From: Malaciobacter halophilus
GTDB lineage: Bacteria > Campylobacterota > Campylobacteria > Campylobacterales > Arcobacteraceae
Direction: 5' to 3'
Assembly: GCF_002837275.1 (NCBI RefSeq)
Contig: NZ_NXIF01000027.1
Coordinates: 1-64,000 of the forward strand
DNA: 64,000 nt
Part shown: piece by piece, positions 43,302 to 52,420 of the stretch
Layout of the letters: the number at the start of each line of letters is the position of its first letter
Position numbering within the stretch: the stretch's first letter is position 1
The notes under the pieces: generated by a model
What the model was told of the DNA's origin: nothing
What the model saw: the letters and a program-made list of their open reading frames with translations, nothing else
Databases searched by the model: none
Made by a program: the position numbers and the translations under genes

Positions 43302-44552
43302 ATGAGTAAAGAGTCAGTAAATTTAATTGAAACAAAAAATGAATTACTATTTTTTATCTTTTTAATTTTATCTATTTTTTTAATTAATATATTTTATGAG
43401 TATTCTAAATATAAAGATATAAAAGAAGATGAAGTATTTCTATCAAAAGCTACTATATTAAACATATATAAAAAACACAATTATGATATATATAAATTAA
43501 AAACAATTAACAATGAAATAGTTTTTACAAAACTAAATAAACAAATAGACTTAAAGAAAAATAGTTTTGTTGAGATTTTATTTATTACAAAATATATAAG
43601 TTTTTATGAATACTTAAAAGGTTTTTTTACAAAAACACTATTTGTTAGCAAAATAGATAAAAAAGAGTTTGATTTACGTTCTTATTTGAGTGAAAAAATA
43701 AATAGCATGCATGAAGACAAAATAGTTGCAGAACTTTTTAATGCTTTATTTTTAGCTTTACCAATATCAACACAATTAAGAGAGTTTTGTACAAATTTTG
43801 CAATTTCACATCTTATTGCAATTTCTGGATTTCATCTAGGCATTTTCTCTTTTATAATTTATATTTTCTCTTTTTTAGTATACTTTTATATACACAAAAT
43901 ATATTTTAATCATAGGAATAGACGATTTGATATATTGATTATAAGTTGTATTATTTTACTGTTTTATCTTATTTTGATTGATTTTGTTGCTTCTTTTTTA
44001 AGGGCATTTATAATGTTTATTTTTGCAATTATATTTTTGCGTTCGAATATAAAGATTTTATCTTTTAATACTTTACTAATTACACTACTTTTTATAATCG
44101 CTTTTTTCCCAAAGTATCTTTTTTCTTTGTCTTTATGGTTTTCAGTTTTAGGAGTCTTTTATATATTTTTATTTTTACAATATTTTAAAAATTTACCAAA
44201 ATTTTATATGTTGATTTTATTTAATTTTTGGATATTTTTTGCTCTTAACCCTATAATTCACTATTTTTTCTATGAAACATCTACTTTACAGTTATTCTCT
44301 GCTTTTATAACTCTATTTTTTACTGTTTTTTATCCATTGGAGTTATTTTTGCATTTTATTGGATTTGCAGACCTTTTAGACTCTTTAATAAAACAGTTTT
44401 TAACTATTCAATTTAGCTCATATACTGTACAAACATCTTTGTGGTTTTTTATTATTTATTTAGTATTTTCTTTATTGGCAGTTTTTAAAAAAGAGGCTTT
44501 TTATATAGTAAATATATTATTAATAGTTTTTAATGTATATGCATATATATAA
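43302..44552 (+). CDS. ComEC/Rec2-family competence membrane protein
   Basis: 416 residues with a small N-terminal soluble region and about nine membrane helices. The competence-domain signature is clear: S-H-L-I-A-I-S-G-F-H-L-G near residue 168. The metallo-beta-lactamase domain of long ComEC proteins is missing, as is normal in Campylobacterota. It is expected to form the inner-membrane channel for single-stranded DNA during natural transformation. Confidence 0.85.
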   Translation: MSKESVNLIETKNELLFFIFLILSIFLINIFYEYSKYKDIKEDEVFLSKATILNIYKKHNYDIYKLKTINNEIVFTKLNKQIDLKKNSFVEILFITKYISFYEYLKGFFTKTLFVSKIDKKEFDLRSYLSEKINSMHEDKIVAELFNALFLALPISTQLREFCTNFAISHLIAISGFHLGIFSFIIYIFSFLVYFYIHKIYFNHRNRRFDILIISCIILLFYLILIDFVASFLRAFIMFIFAIIFLRSNIKILSFNTLLITLLFIIAFFPKYLFSLSLWFSVLGVFYIFLFLQYFKNLPKFYMLILFNFWIFFALNPIIHYFFYETSTLQLFSAFITLFFTVFYPLELFLHFIGFADLLDSLIKQFLTIQFSSYTVQTSLWFFIIYLVFSLLAVFKKEAFYIVNILLIVFNVYAYI

Positions 44553-44572
44553 AGGCAAAAGCCTTTATATAT
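44545..44572. terminator. bidirectional terminator between convergent genes
   Basis: ATATATAAAGGC, an AAAA loop, and GCCTTTATATAT form a perfect 12-bp stem between comEC and the convergent transporter gene. Confidence 0.8.
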
Positions 44573-45915
44573 TAAAGTATTCCTAATTTATTTAAAAATA
44601 GTGTAATAATTGCAATTGGTACAATAAACTTAATTAAAAAATACCAAATGTTAAATACTAAATTAGATACATGTGCAGTAAAAATTCTTTGAAGTAACTC
44701 TTTATCAACAAAATATCCTAAAAATACACAAGTTAATATGGCTGCAAGTGGCATCATAACAGATGAAGTCATAAAATCCATCAAATCAAATGCATTCTTT
44801 CCAAAGAAAGTTAAAGACTCTGAATATGCAGATGTCATAGAAAGTAAAGCTACAATCCCTAATAAATAAAAAGTTGAACCACAAATAACTGTTGCTTTTC
44901 TTCTTGTAAAGTTAAATCTATCAATAAAGAATTTTAAAGATGGCTCAATCATTGAAACAGCAGATGTAATACCAGCAAAAACTAATGCAACAAAAAATGA
45001 AATAGCAATTACTTGACCTAAAAATCCCCATCCAGAAAAAATAACAGGTAATGAGATAAATACAAGCCCTGGACCTGCTGAACTTTGTGCTCCTGCTTCA
45101 AATAAAAATGAGAAAATTATTAAACCAGCAGTAATAGCAATAGCAGTATCTACAATAGCTACCATTATTGATGATTTTACAAAGTTCACATTTTTAGGTA
45201 ATGAAGCTGAATAAGTCATAATTGTACCAACACCAAGTGATAGTGTAAAGAATGCTTGTCCAAGTGCAGCTAAAAGTGCATTACCATCAATCTTACTCCA
45301 ATCAGGAGAGAACATAAAACTTACAGCAGTTGAAAAACTATCCAATGTAAATGAGTAAATTAATAAACCTAATAAAATAAGTCCTAAAAGTGGCATTAAG
45401 ATAAGATTTATTCTCTCTATTCCTTCTTTTATACCTTTTAGTACAATAAAAATTACAGAACCTGCAACAATAGTATGATATGCAATTTGTGCAGCAATAT
45501 CTTTTGAAATAAGTGTTTCAAAAGCAGCACCTGCTGTTTTTGCATCACTTGGTAGTGTTCCAAATGAAGTAAATACATAACTTAAAATCCAACCTAATAC
45601 AACAGAGTAAAAAGATAAAATTATTAACCCAGAAAAAAGAATAAATCCTGCAAATTTCCAGTTTTTATTTTTTGACTTTGAAGTTTTAACAAAAGAGGTC
45701 GCTACATCTGCTTGTGCATTTTGTCCAATTACTGCTTCGGCAAGAAATACCGTAAGCCCTATAAATAATATAGCTAGTAAATAAACTAATACAAATGCTC
45801 CTCCACCATACTCTCCCGTAACATAAGGAAATTTCCAAATATTACCCAATCCAACAGCTGAGCCTGCAGCTGCCAAAATAAAACCTATTCTTGAAAAATG
45901 ATTTTTCAAATACAT
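44572..45915 (-). CDS. sodium-dependent transporter, NSS/SNF family
   Basis: 447 residues with about eleven membrane helices. The N-terminal A-A-A-G-S-A-V-G-L-G-N-I-W-K-F-P-Y motif is the sodium/substrate site of LeuT-type neurotransmitter:sodium symporters, and the F-F-T-L-S-L-G-V-G-T-I-M-T-Y segment is TM6. Likely substrate is an amino acid or other osmolyte; not determinable here. Three 11-bp tandem repeats lie just upstream of its start. Confidence 0.9.
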   Translation of the reverse strand: MYLKNHFSRIGFILAAAGSAVGLGNIWKFPYVTGEYGGGAFVLVYLLAILFIGLTVFLAEAVIGQNAQADVATSFVKTSKSKNKNWKFAGFILFSGLIILSFYSVVLGWILSYVFTSFGTLPSDAKTAGAAFETLISKDIAAQIAYHTIVAGSVIFIVLKGIKEGIERINLILMPLLGLILLGLLIYSFTLDSFSTAVSFMFSPDWSKIDGNALLAALGQAFFTLSLGVGTIMTYSASLPKNVNFVKSSIMVAIVDTAIAITAGLIIFSFLFEAGAQSSAGPGLVFISLPVIFSGWGFLGQVIAISFFVALVFAGITSAVSMIEPSLKFFIDRFNFTRRKATVICGSTFYLLGIVALLSMTSAYSESLTFFGKNAFDLMDFMTSSVMMPLAAILTCVFLGYFVDKELLQRIFTAHVSNLVFNIWYFLIKFIVPIAIITLFLNKLGIL

Positions 45916-45947
45916 ACCCTTCTTTTTAAATTGTGTAATTATAAAGT

Positions 45948-45980
45948 AAATTATATGAAATTTATATGAAATTTATATGA
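45948..45980. repeat. three tandem 11-bp repeats upstream of the NSS transporter
   Basis: The unit AATTTATATGA occurs at 45959-45969 and 45970-45980, with a one-base variant AAATTATATGA at 45948-45958. The 11-bp period places each copy on the same face of the helix. It lies 33 bases upstream of the transporter start codon, in its leader or promoter. Confidence 0.7.
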
Positions 45981-45989
45981 TAAGCTATA

Positions 45990-46023
45990 AAAAATAACTA
46001 AAAAGTATATTTTAGTTATTTTT
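45990..46023 (-). terminator. terminator after the exonuclease gene
   Basis: AAAAATAACTAAAA, a six-base loop, and TTTTAGTTATTTTT form a 14-bp stem beginning six bases past the exonuclease stop. The T-rich arm supports termination on the minus strand. Confidence 0.7.
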
Positions 46024-46028
46024 AAGAA

Positions 46029-46772
46029 TTAAATTTGATTAAGAACTTTATCAAGTGTATATTTTAAGTCTTCATCCAACTTTAAATTACTTCTCATCCA
46101 GTTTAAATAGCCACTATCTTCTTTAGCAACTTCAACTACATCTTTGTCTTTATATTTACCAAATTTAAATGTTGAAATAAATACAGGAGTTTTTGTTAGT
46201 TCTACTAATTTTTCCATAGGATTATAATCTGGATACTGTTTTCTACACTCTTTTACAAGTTTTGATAAAAATAGTTTCATTACTAATACATCACCAATTG
46301 CATCATGCGCTTTAATAGTGATATTATGTTTTTTTGCTTCTATGTCTTCAACTTTATAAAGTTCTAATGCATATCTTAAATATTGAAGTCTATGATAAGG
46401 CATTTGAGGGAAAAGATGTTTTGCACATCTTAGTGTGTCAATTAATTGAAAATGATTTTCAAAACCTTCTTTTTCAATCATTGATAAATCAAAATTTATA
46501 TTATGAGCAATTAAGAAATTCTCTTCATTATTTAACTCAAGTAGTTTTTTATAAAAAGTAGTTTCTGTTGCTTTTGGTTTATTTTGTATTAAATTAGGAG
46601 TAATATTGTGAACTTCCATAGCTTCTAATTTTATTTCTACATCACTGTGACAAAGTTCATCGTAAGCTTCTACTTTTCCTGTTTGGTCAACAATCATAGC
46701 TCCAAATTGGATGATTCTATCTTCTTCTTGGTTTCCGGTCGTTTCTGTATCAAAAAGTACATATTTTGGCAT
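46029..46772 (-). CDS. DnaQ-like 3'-5' exonuclease (DEDDh type)
   Basis: 247 residues. Exo motif I is F-D-T-E-T-T-G near residue 7, motif II is A-H-N-I-N-F-D near residue 90, and motif III is the K-A-H-D-A-I-G-D of DEDDh exonucleases near residue 150. The C-terminal part (S-T-F-K-F-G-K-Y-K-D-K-D) resembles the putative quorum-sensing-regulated/exonuclease-X-like C-terminal domain. It could be an ExoX-type repair nuclease rather than a polymerase III proofreader. It follows queA on the minus strand. Confidence 0.8.
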   Translation of the reverse strand: MPKYVLFDTETTGNQEEDRIIQFGAMIVDQTGKVEAYDELCHSDVEIKLEAMEVHNITPNLIQNKPKATETTFYKKLLELNNEENFLIAHNINFDLSMIEKEGFENHFQLIDTLRCAKHLFPQMPYHRLQYLRYALELYKVEDIEAKKHNITIKAHDAIGDVLVMKLFLSKLVKECRKQYPDYNPMEKLVELTKTPVFISTFKFGKYKDKDVVEVAKEDSGYLNWMRSNLKLDEDLKYTLDKVLNQI

Positions 46773-46802
46773 AAGTTTATTCCTTAAAATTTCTTGTATA
46801 TA

Positions 46803-47852
46803 TTATATGATTAGCATTCCATCGCCATATGAGTAAAATCTATACTCTTGTTTTATAGCTTCTTCATAAACTTCTAAAGTTTTTTCTAATCCAATAAAGG
46901 ATGCAATTAACATGATTAAAGTTGACTTAGGTAGATGAAAGTTTGTAAGTAAGTGATCTACTTTTAATGGTTTATTAGAAGGATTTAAGAAAAGGTCACA
47001 CTCTCCTTGAATTTTATTTGTTCTTGCATAATATTCTGCCGTTCTTGTAACTGTTGTACCAACTGCTAATACTTTTTTTGCATTATCTAAAGAAGCTTTT
47101 GCTTTAATTCCTATTTCAAAATATTCACTATGCATTGGATGGTTTAAAATATCTTCAGCATCGACAGGCTTGAAAGTTCCTGCTCCAACATGTAAAGTAA
47201 GATAATCAATACTAAATTTATCTTCTAATTTTTTTAAAAGTTCAGGTGTAAAGTGTAAAGAAGCAGTTGGAGCTGCAACTGCACCATAATTTTTTGCAAA
47301 TAGTGTTTGATAATTTTTATTATCTTGCTCTTCATCTTCTCTATTCATATAAGGAGGTAAAGGAAGATGTCCTATTTGATTTAAAATATCAACTAATTGT
47401 AAAAATTCTAAATTCTTTTTATCTTCTAAATAGAAACTTACAACTCTACTACCATCTTCATTTATTTCTAAAACTTCAGCTTTTAAACCTTTTTTGAAAG
47501 TTAAAACTGTTCCTTTTTTAACTTTTCCTCTAATCATTACTAAATATCTATTCATAAATAGCGGTTTATTTAATAATAATTCTACTTTTCCACCTGATTG
47601 TTTATGCCCAAATATTCTAGCTTTAATTACTTTTGTATCATTTAAAAATATAGAAACATCTTCTGGAATATAATCAAGAAGGTTTTTAAATGTAGTATGT
47701 ATAATCTTGTCTTTTTGTCTATCATAAACCAGAAGCCTAGCACTATCTGCTGGGCTTACGGGGTGAGTTGCTATGAGTTTTTTAGGAAGCTTGTAGTCAT
47801 AACTTGAAGTTTTTAATGGGTCTAATTTACTCTTCGTCATCATCTTCTTCAT
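46803..47852 (-). CDS. queA: S-adenosylmethionine:tRNA ribosyltransferase-isomerase QueA
   Basis: 349 residues from the first ATG (starts at the following Mets are also possible). Y-D-Y-K-L-P-K-K-L-I-A-T-H-P, R-L-L-V-Y-D-R, F-L-N-D-T-K-V-I-K-A-R and the late F-H-L-P-K-S-T-L-I-M-L are all QueA signatures. It transfers the ribosyl part of SAM to 7-aminomethyl-deazaguanine in tRNA to form epoxyqueuosine. Its start overlaps the end of tatC, and the tatB-tatC-queA order is typical of the phylum. Confidence 0.95.
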   Translation of the reverse strand: MKKMMTKSKLDPLKTSSYDYKLPKKLIATHPVSPADSARLLVYDRQKDKIIHTTFKNLLDYIPEDVSIFLNDTKVIKARIFGHKQSGGKVELLLNKPLFMNRYLVMIRGKVKKGTVLTFKKGLKAEVLEINEDGSRVVSFYLEDKKNLEFLQLVDILNQIGHLPLPPYMNREDEEQDNKNYQTLFAKNYGAVAAPTASLHFTPELLKKLEDKFSIDYLTLHVGAGTFKPVDAEDILNHPMHSEYFEIGIKAKASLDNAKKVLAVGTTVTRTAEYYARTNKIQGECDLFLNPSNKPLKVDHLLTNFHLPKSTLIMLIASFIGLEKTLEVYEEAIKQEYRFYSYGDGMLII

Positions 47853-48567
47853 CTAATTTACTTGCAGGATTAAATACTTTTGCAATATATATTGAAACTC
47901 CATAAAGTATAATAAGTGGACCTGCCATTAAAAATTGTGTTAAAACATCAGGTGGTGTTAAAAGTGAAGCTACTACAAATATTATAACAACAGCATATTT
48001 GAAAAAGTCTTTTAACATTCTATCATCTACAATTCCAATTTTTGCTAGGAAAAATGTAACAACAGGTAATTCAAATGCAATACCAAAACCAAATAATAAT
48101 TTTGTAAAGAAACCTACATATTTACCAATACTTGGTAAAATTGTTACAACAGCTGAACCAAAATTAATTAAGAATTCAAAACCATATGGAATAACAATAT
48201 AATAAGCAAATGAAGCACCAATTAAAAACATTAATGTTCCAAAGAACACAAAAGGAATAACAAGTTTTTTTTCATGGTCATAAAGACCAGGAGCTAAAAA
48301 TAACCATAATTGCCAAAATATAACTGGAAGTGTTAAAATAAATCCTGAGAAAAAAGCAACTTTAAGTGCTGTAAAGAATGTTTCTTGAACTTCAACTGCA
48401 ACCATTTGAGATTTTTCAGGAAGTACAGCCTCTACTGGAACCATCATCCATTCTAAAATGGGTTCATAAAAGAAAAAACATATAAAAAAACCAATTACAA
48501 GAGCAATTGTAGCATTAATCAATCTTTTTCTAAGGTCAGCAATATGCGGTTTTAAATCTTCTAACAT
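47827..48567 (-). CDS. tatC: twin-arginine translocase subunit TatC
   Basis: 246 residues with six membrane helices. The N-terminal P-H-I-A-D-L-R-K-R-L, the F-L-A-P-G-L-Y-D-H-E-K-K cytoplasmic loop near residue 90 and the D-V-L-T-Q-F-L-M-A-G-P motif near residue 205 identify TatC. It exports folded proteins with twin-arginine signals together with TatB. Its start overlaps the tatB stop by one base. Confidence 0.95.
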   Translation of the reverse strand: MLEDLKPHIADLRKRLINATIALVIGFFICFFFYEPILEWMMVPVEAVLPEKSQMVAVEVQETFFTALKVAFFSGFILTLPVIFWQLWLFLAPGLYDHEKKLVIPFVFFGTLMFLIGASFAYYIVIPYGFEFLINFGSAVVTILPSIGKYVGFFTKLLFGFGIAFELPVVTFFLAKIGIVDDRMLKDFFKYAVVIIFVVASLLTPPDVLTQFLMAGPLIILYGVSIYIAKVFNPASKLDEEDDDEE

Positions 48568-49070
48568 TAACTATTTTCCTTTACTTTTTCAACATTTTTG
48601 TCTTCTTTTTCTTCTTCAAACTTTACTTTAAACTTATCAGATGGATTCTCTTCTGTTTGTAAAGTCTCTTTTTCTTCTTCTTTATTGTGACTATTATCAA
48701 TCTCTTTTTTTTCTTGAGATTTTTTCTTTTTCTTTTTTTGTTTTTTTGACGTCTCTTCTTTATAAGAAGCTATCTCATTCTCTTGTGAGTTTGTGTCATT
48801 CATAATATCATCAAGACCTAAATCCATATTATTTACATTTACTGATGATTTTGCATCTTCAATTTGAGCTTTAAATTTGTTCGCTTCTTCTCTCATATCA
48901 GATATACTTAATTCATTATCTAATGTAGTTTTTGCATCTTCTACACCTGATTTGAATTTCTTTAAAAATCTAGCTATTTCTACCATAGCCTTTGGTAATT
49001 TTTCAGGTCCTAATGCAATAATCGCAATTACTGCAACAAGCATTATCTCAAAAAAGCCCATTCCAAACAT
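48567..49070 (-). CDS. tatB: twin-arginine translocase subunit TatB
   Basis: 167 residues from ATG 49070, chosen because GGAG lies just upstream and because Tat proteins start with a short F-G-x-G-F-F-E-I-x-L-V element before the membrane helix. The frame is open a further 60 bases. The A-L-G-P-E-K-L-P motif follows the helix, then an amphipathic helix and a long Lys/Glu-rich tail. It forms the substrate receptor with TatC, whose gene follows directly. Confidence 0.88.
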   Translation of the reverse strand: MFGMGFFEIMLVAVIAIIALGPEKLPKAMVEIARFLKKFKSGVEDAKTTLDNELSISDMREEANKFKAQIEDAKSSVNVNNMDLGLDDIMNDTNSQENEIASYKEETSKKQKKKKKKSQEKKEIDNSHNKEEEKETLQTEENPSDKFKVKFEEEKEDKNVEKVKENS

Positions 49071-49163
49071 ATAATTCTCCAAAATAGTATTAAAAGAAAA
49101 AATTTTACCTAATTTTTGATAAAATCTCACTATTAAATCAAATAAATAGTTTAAGGGAAAATA

Positions 49164-49919
49164 ATGAAATTTATAGTTCTATTGATAATTGCAGTTGCAT
49201 TGTATTTTATAGCAAGAAATTATAAGACTGAAAAGTTTGCAAATATAAGATTAGATGTAAAAGAGAAGTTTGAAGGTGACCTAATGCAACATGAAGCAGG
49301 TTTATTAGTTGCATTAATGGCAAAAGTAGCTAAAGCAGATGGTCAAGTATGTGAACTAGAAGCACAACTTTTAAAGCATACATTAAATGATATTTCAAGA
49401 CATTTTGAAAATGAAGAACAAATAAGACAGAAATTAACAACAATTTATGAGGAAGAGAAAAAAAGTTTTGAAAATACTATTGAAATTTGTCAAAATTTAT
49501 ACAAGTTAACTAAAAATAATTATAATAAAAGAGTTAAAATTATGGAGTATTTATTAAATCTTGCTTTCATAGATAAAGATTTTTCAAATACTGAGTTTAT
49601 GATAACAGAAGATATTGCTAAGTTTTTGCAAATAAAAAGAGAAGATTTTGAAAGATTAGTTAATGCTTTTGAAACATTTTATAAAAAACAAGAAGAGGCA
49701 GAAGGTATCTCTTTAGATAAAGCATATGAAGTTTTAGGTGCTACAAAAGATGAAACTAGTAATGAAATAAAAAGAAAATATAGAACTTTAGTTAAAAAAC
49801 ATCATCCTGATATAATTGCAGGACAAGGAGCAAGCCAAAATATTATTGATGAGGCAACACAAAAACTTCAAGAAATCAATGAAGCTTATGAAAGAGTTAA
49901 GAAATCAAGAGGCGAATAA
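49164..49919 (+). CDS. DjlA-like protein with TerB-type and C-terminal J domain
   Basis: 251 residues. An N-terminal membrane anchor (about 1-15) is followed by a TerB-like acidic helical domain (L-L-V-A-L-M-A-K-V-A-K-A-D-G-Q-V near residue 47) and a J domain (about 185-250) with the H-P-D motif in V-K-K-H-H-P-D-I. This is the architecture of DjlA, a membrane-bound co-chaperone of DnaK. Confidence 0.85.
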   Translation: MKFIVLLIIAVALYFIARNYKTEKFANIRLDVKEKFEGDLMQHEAGLLVALMAKVAKADGQVCELEAQLLKHTLNDISRHFENEEQIRQKLTTIYEEEKKSFENTIEICQNLYKLTKNNYNKRVKIMEYLLNLAFIDKDFSNTEFMITEDIAKFLQIKREDFERLVNAFETFYKKQEEAEGISLDKAYEVLGATKDETSNEIKRKYRTLVKKHHPDIIAGQGASQNIIDEATQKLQEINEAYERVKKSRGE

Positions 49920-50024
49920 TTGCATAGTTTTGATGATACTTATGAAGTTTGTAATTGTAAAAATGTTACTGTTTCACAAATAAAAGAGGTTTTAAAAAAA
50001 GAGTTTATTGCAAAGATATATTAG
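49920..50024 (+). pseudogene. truncated BFD-like [2Fe-2S] domain copy (34 codons)
   Basis: A frame from TTG 49920 reads T-Y-E-V-C-N-C-K-N-V-T-V-S-Q-I-K-E-V-L-K-K-E and stops at TAG 50022-50024. The first part nearly repeats the start of the next gene (S-Y-E-V-C-N-C-K-H-V-T-L-G-E-I). The second Cys pair needed for a cluster is missing. It looks like a partial tandem duplication that has decayed, unless the short peptide is used. Confidence 0.6.
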
Positions 50025-50045
50025 ATGATTTTAAAAGGAGAGTTG

Positions 50046-50273
50046 ATGGCTAAAAGTTTTCCTCATTCTTATGAGGTTTGTAACTGCAAACATGTAACTT
50101 TAGGTGAAATTATATATGCAATCAAAGAAAAAGATGCTAAAACATTAGAAGAGTTAGGAAAAATTACTGATGCAGGAACAGCTTGCAAATGTTGTCAAGA
50201 TGCAAGTTGTGATATTGGTGAAGAGAAATTAGAACTATACTTAACACAAATATTAAAGAAATTTGAGAAATAA
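50046..50273 (+). CDS. BFD-like [2Fe-2S]-binding protein
   Basis: 75 residues from ATG 50046, which has AAAGGAG upstream; the frame opens earlier at 50025. Four cysteines in the pattern C-N-C near residue 12 and C-K-C-C near residue 48 match the bacterioferritin-associated ferredoxin (BFD)-like [2Fe-2S] domain. A fifth lies in A-S-C-D. Such small proteins donate electrons for iron release or to reductases. It is followed two bases later by a small unknown gene. Confidence 0.75.
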   Translation: MAKSFPHSYEVCNCKHVTLGEIIYAIKEKDAKTLEELGKITDAGTACKCCQDASCDIGEEKLELYLTQILKKFEK

Positions 50274-50275
50274 TT

Positions 50276-50494
50276 ATGGAAGAAAAAGAAGAGTTAATAG
50301 AAGAGATTAAAAGATTAATTGCAGTAAATGAAGATGATAAAGTAGAGATAAATCCTAACTTTTTAGACTATTTTGATGTAGAAGAACTAGAATCTATAAA
50401 AAATAAGTTAAAAGTAAAGAAAAGTAATATTTCTCAAAGTAGTTTAGGATATTTAGATAAACTTTATGAAAAAACAAAAAAAGATGAGATATAA
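50276..50494 (+). CDS. 72-aa acidic helical protein, unknown
   Basis: It starts two bases after the BFD-like gene and is therefore probably translated with it. Very rich in Glu and Lys, with a predicted helix pair (E-E-L-I-E-E-I-K-R-L-I and V-E-E-L-E-S-I-K-N-K-L) and a short N-P-N-F-L-D-Y-F link between them. No cysteines. No family recognised. Confidence 0.55.
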   Translation: MEEKEELIEEIKRLIAVNEDDKVEINPNFLDYFDVEELESIKNKLKVKKSNISQSSLGYLDKLYEKTKKDEI

Positions 50495-50514
50495 TAATTA
50501 TCAAAGGATAAAAA

Positions 50515-51276
50515 TTGATTAACTGGAACCATATAGAAGAACAATTAATAGATTTTTTAAAAAAACAAGTAGAAAAAATAGGCCTTAATAGAGTAACCGT
50601 CGGATTATCAGGAGGATTAGACTCAGCAGTAGTTGCAGTACTTTGTAAAAAAGCTTTTGATAAAAATATGAGTTGTGTACTTATGCCTTCGCAGTTTTCT
50701 AGTCAAAGTAGTATTGATGATGCAAAAAAACTTTGTGAAAAGTTTTCAATAGATTATGAAGTTGTAGATATTTCTGCAATGGTAAATGCTTATATTGATA
50801 AGATGGACAATGATAAACTTAGAATAGGAAATTATTCTGCTAGAGTAAGAATGTCAGTTTTATATGACATCTCTTCAAGGGATTCATCAATAGTAGTTGG
50901 AACATCAAATAAAAGTGAACTTCTTTTAGGATATGGGACAATTTTTGGAGATATTGCTTGTGCAATCAATCCAATTGGAGAGATTTATAAAAGTGATGAG
51001 TTTGAGTTTGCTAAGCATTTAGGTGTTATTGATGAGATTATCAATAAAAAACCAAGTGCAGACTTATGGGAAGGTCAAACGGATGAAGATGAGTTAGGTT
51101 ATACATATAAACAAATGGATGATGCTTTAAAACTATTAGTAGATGATAATGAAAATGAAGAAGAAATTATAGCTTTAGGGTATGAAAAAAAATTAGTTGA
51201 TATGTTAAAATATAGAATTAAAGCAAATGAATTTAAAGGTAAATTACCTGTTATTGCAAATATTAAATGGAGTTAG
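50515..51276 (+). CDS. nadE: NH3-dependent NAD synthetase NadE
   Basis: 253 residues with a TTG start after AAAGGA. The PP-loop G-L-S-G-G-L-D-S-A near residue 31, V-G-T-S-N-K-S-E-L-L-L-G near residue 127 and the K-P-S-A-D-L-W-E-G-Q-T-D-E-D-E-L-G motif near residue 180 define NadE. It amidates deamido-NAD with ammonia; no glutaminase domain is present. It is followed after three bases by the DegT-type gene and then lpxK. Confidence 0.95.
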   Translation: MINWNHIEEQLIDFLKKQVEKIGLNRVTVGLSGGLDSAVVAVLCKKAFDKNMSCVLMPSQFSSQSSIDDAKKLCEKFSIDYEVVDISAMVNAYIDKMDNDKLRIGNYSARVRMSVLYDISSRDSSIVVGTSNKSELLLGYGTIFGDIACAINPIGEIYKSDEFEFAKHLGVIDEIINKKPSADLWEGQTDEDELGYTYKQMDDALKLLVDDNENEEEIIALGYEKKLVDMLKYRIKANEFKGKLPVIANIKWS

Positions 51277-51279
51277 CAC

Positions 51280-52416
51280 ATGAAAGAAATCTCATTTTAC
51301 AACTCATCAGTTAATGATGAAGAGTTAAATCAAATTAAATCAGTTTTAGAAAATAGTAAAGATGGTTCTAAAGTTTTAGAATTCGAAGAAAATATGGCAA
51401 AGTTTGTTGGTGCAAGGCATGCAATAGCTACTTGTAACTCAACTTCAGCAATACACCTTGCTTTAAGTTCAATAAAGCTTAAAAGAGGAGATAAGATTTT
51501 AATGTCTGTTAACTCTTTTGTTAATATTCCTGAAGTTGTGAGACATTTTGATGCTGAACCAATCTTTATTGATATTAATAATGAAGATATGAATATAGAT
51601 TTAAATAAATTTGAAAAAGCTTTAGAAGAGAATAATTCTAAAAAATTAAGAGGTGCAATTATTTCATTTATTGCAGGTCAAACTCCAGATTTAGATAGAT
51701 TATATGATATTTGCGAAAAATATGGAATAATTTTAATAGAGGATGCAACTTCTGCACTTGGAGTAACTTTCAATGATGAAACTGTTGGTTCTTTAAGAGC
51801 AGATATGACAATTTTTTCTACAAACCCATCAAATGGGAAACATGCTTTAAGTAGATCAGGTGTAATTGTTACAAATAATGAAGAGATTGCTTCAAGAGCA
51901 AGATTATTAAGAACTCATGCTATTACAACAACATATGATGATTATGGTAACTTAGATTATATATATGATGTTGTAGATATTGGACACAAATATGATATGA
52001 GTGAGTTAGATGCAGCTTTCTCTTTAGCACAACTTCAAAAAACAAATAAGTTTATAAAAAGAAGAAAAGAGATTGCAAAAATTTATAAAGATAGACTTTC
52101 TGATGTTAAGCATATTACTATTCCTAAAGCAAAAGATGAGCATATTTTTACCCACTTTATAATTAAAATCTCAAGAAATAGAGATGCTTTTGCAAGAGCT
52201 TTAAAAGAGAAAGGAATTGCAACAGGATTGCATTATATCCCTTTACATCTTTTAAGTTATTATAAAAATAAATACTCTATAAAAATTACAGAGTTTCCAG
52301 CAGCTTTAACTTCTTATCAGCAAATTTTATCAATTCCTATGTATCCAAGTTTAACAGACGATGAAGTTAATTATATTTGTGATACTATCATTGAAATTGC
52401 TTCTGAATGGATATAA
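51280..52416 (+). CDS. DegT/DnrJ/EryC1/StrS-family sugar aminotransferase
   Basis: 378 residues, a PLP enzyme that usually aminates nucleotide-linked keto sugars. Recognisable are A-T-C-N-S-T-S-A-I-H-L-A-L near residue 50, I-L-I-E-D-A-T-S-A-L-G near residue 155, the PLP-lysine region F-S-T-N-P-S-N-G-K-H near residue 187, and G-H-K-Y-D-M-S-E-L-D-A-A near residue 232. Most relatives have G-E-G-G after the lysine; here it is L-S-R-S-G. It lies between nadE and lpxK, so a surface-polysaccharide or lipid A-related role is possible. Confidence 0.85.
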   Translation: MKEISFYNSSVNDEELNQIKSVLENSKDGSKVLEFEENMAKFVGARHAIATCNSTSAIHLALSSIKLKRGDKILMSVNSFVNIPEVVRHFDAEPIFIDINNEDMNIDLNKFEKALEENNSKKLRGAIISFIAGQTPDLDRLYDICEKYGIILIEDATSALGVTFNDETVGSLRADMTIFSTNPSNGKHALSRSGVIVTNNEEIASRARLLRTHAITTTYDDYGNLDYIYDVVDIGHKYDMSELDAAFSLAQLQKTNKFIKRRKEIAKIYKDRLSDVKHITIPKAKDEHIFTHFIIKISRNRDAFARALKEKGIATGLHYIPLHLLSYYKNKYSIKITEFPAALTSYQQILSIPMYPSLTDDEVNYICDTIIEIASEWI

Positions 52417-52420
52417 ATAG

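Noticed and set aside
27507-48755. Avoidance of GTCTC-type sites as a clue to endonuclease specificity
   Set aside because: GGTCTC (27507-27512), CGTCTC (48750-48755) and several plain GTCTC sites are present, and methylation would remove any need for avoidance.
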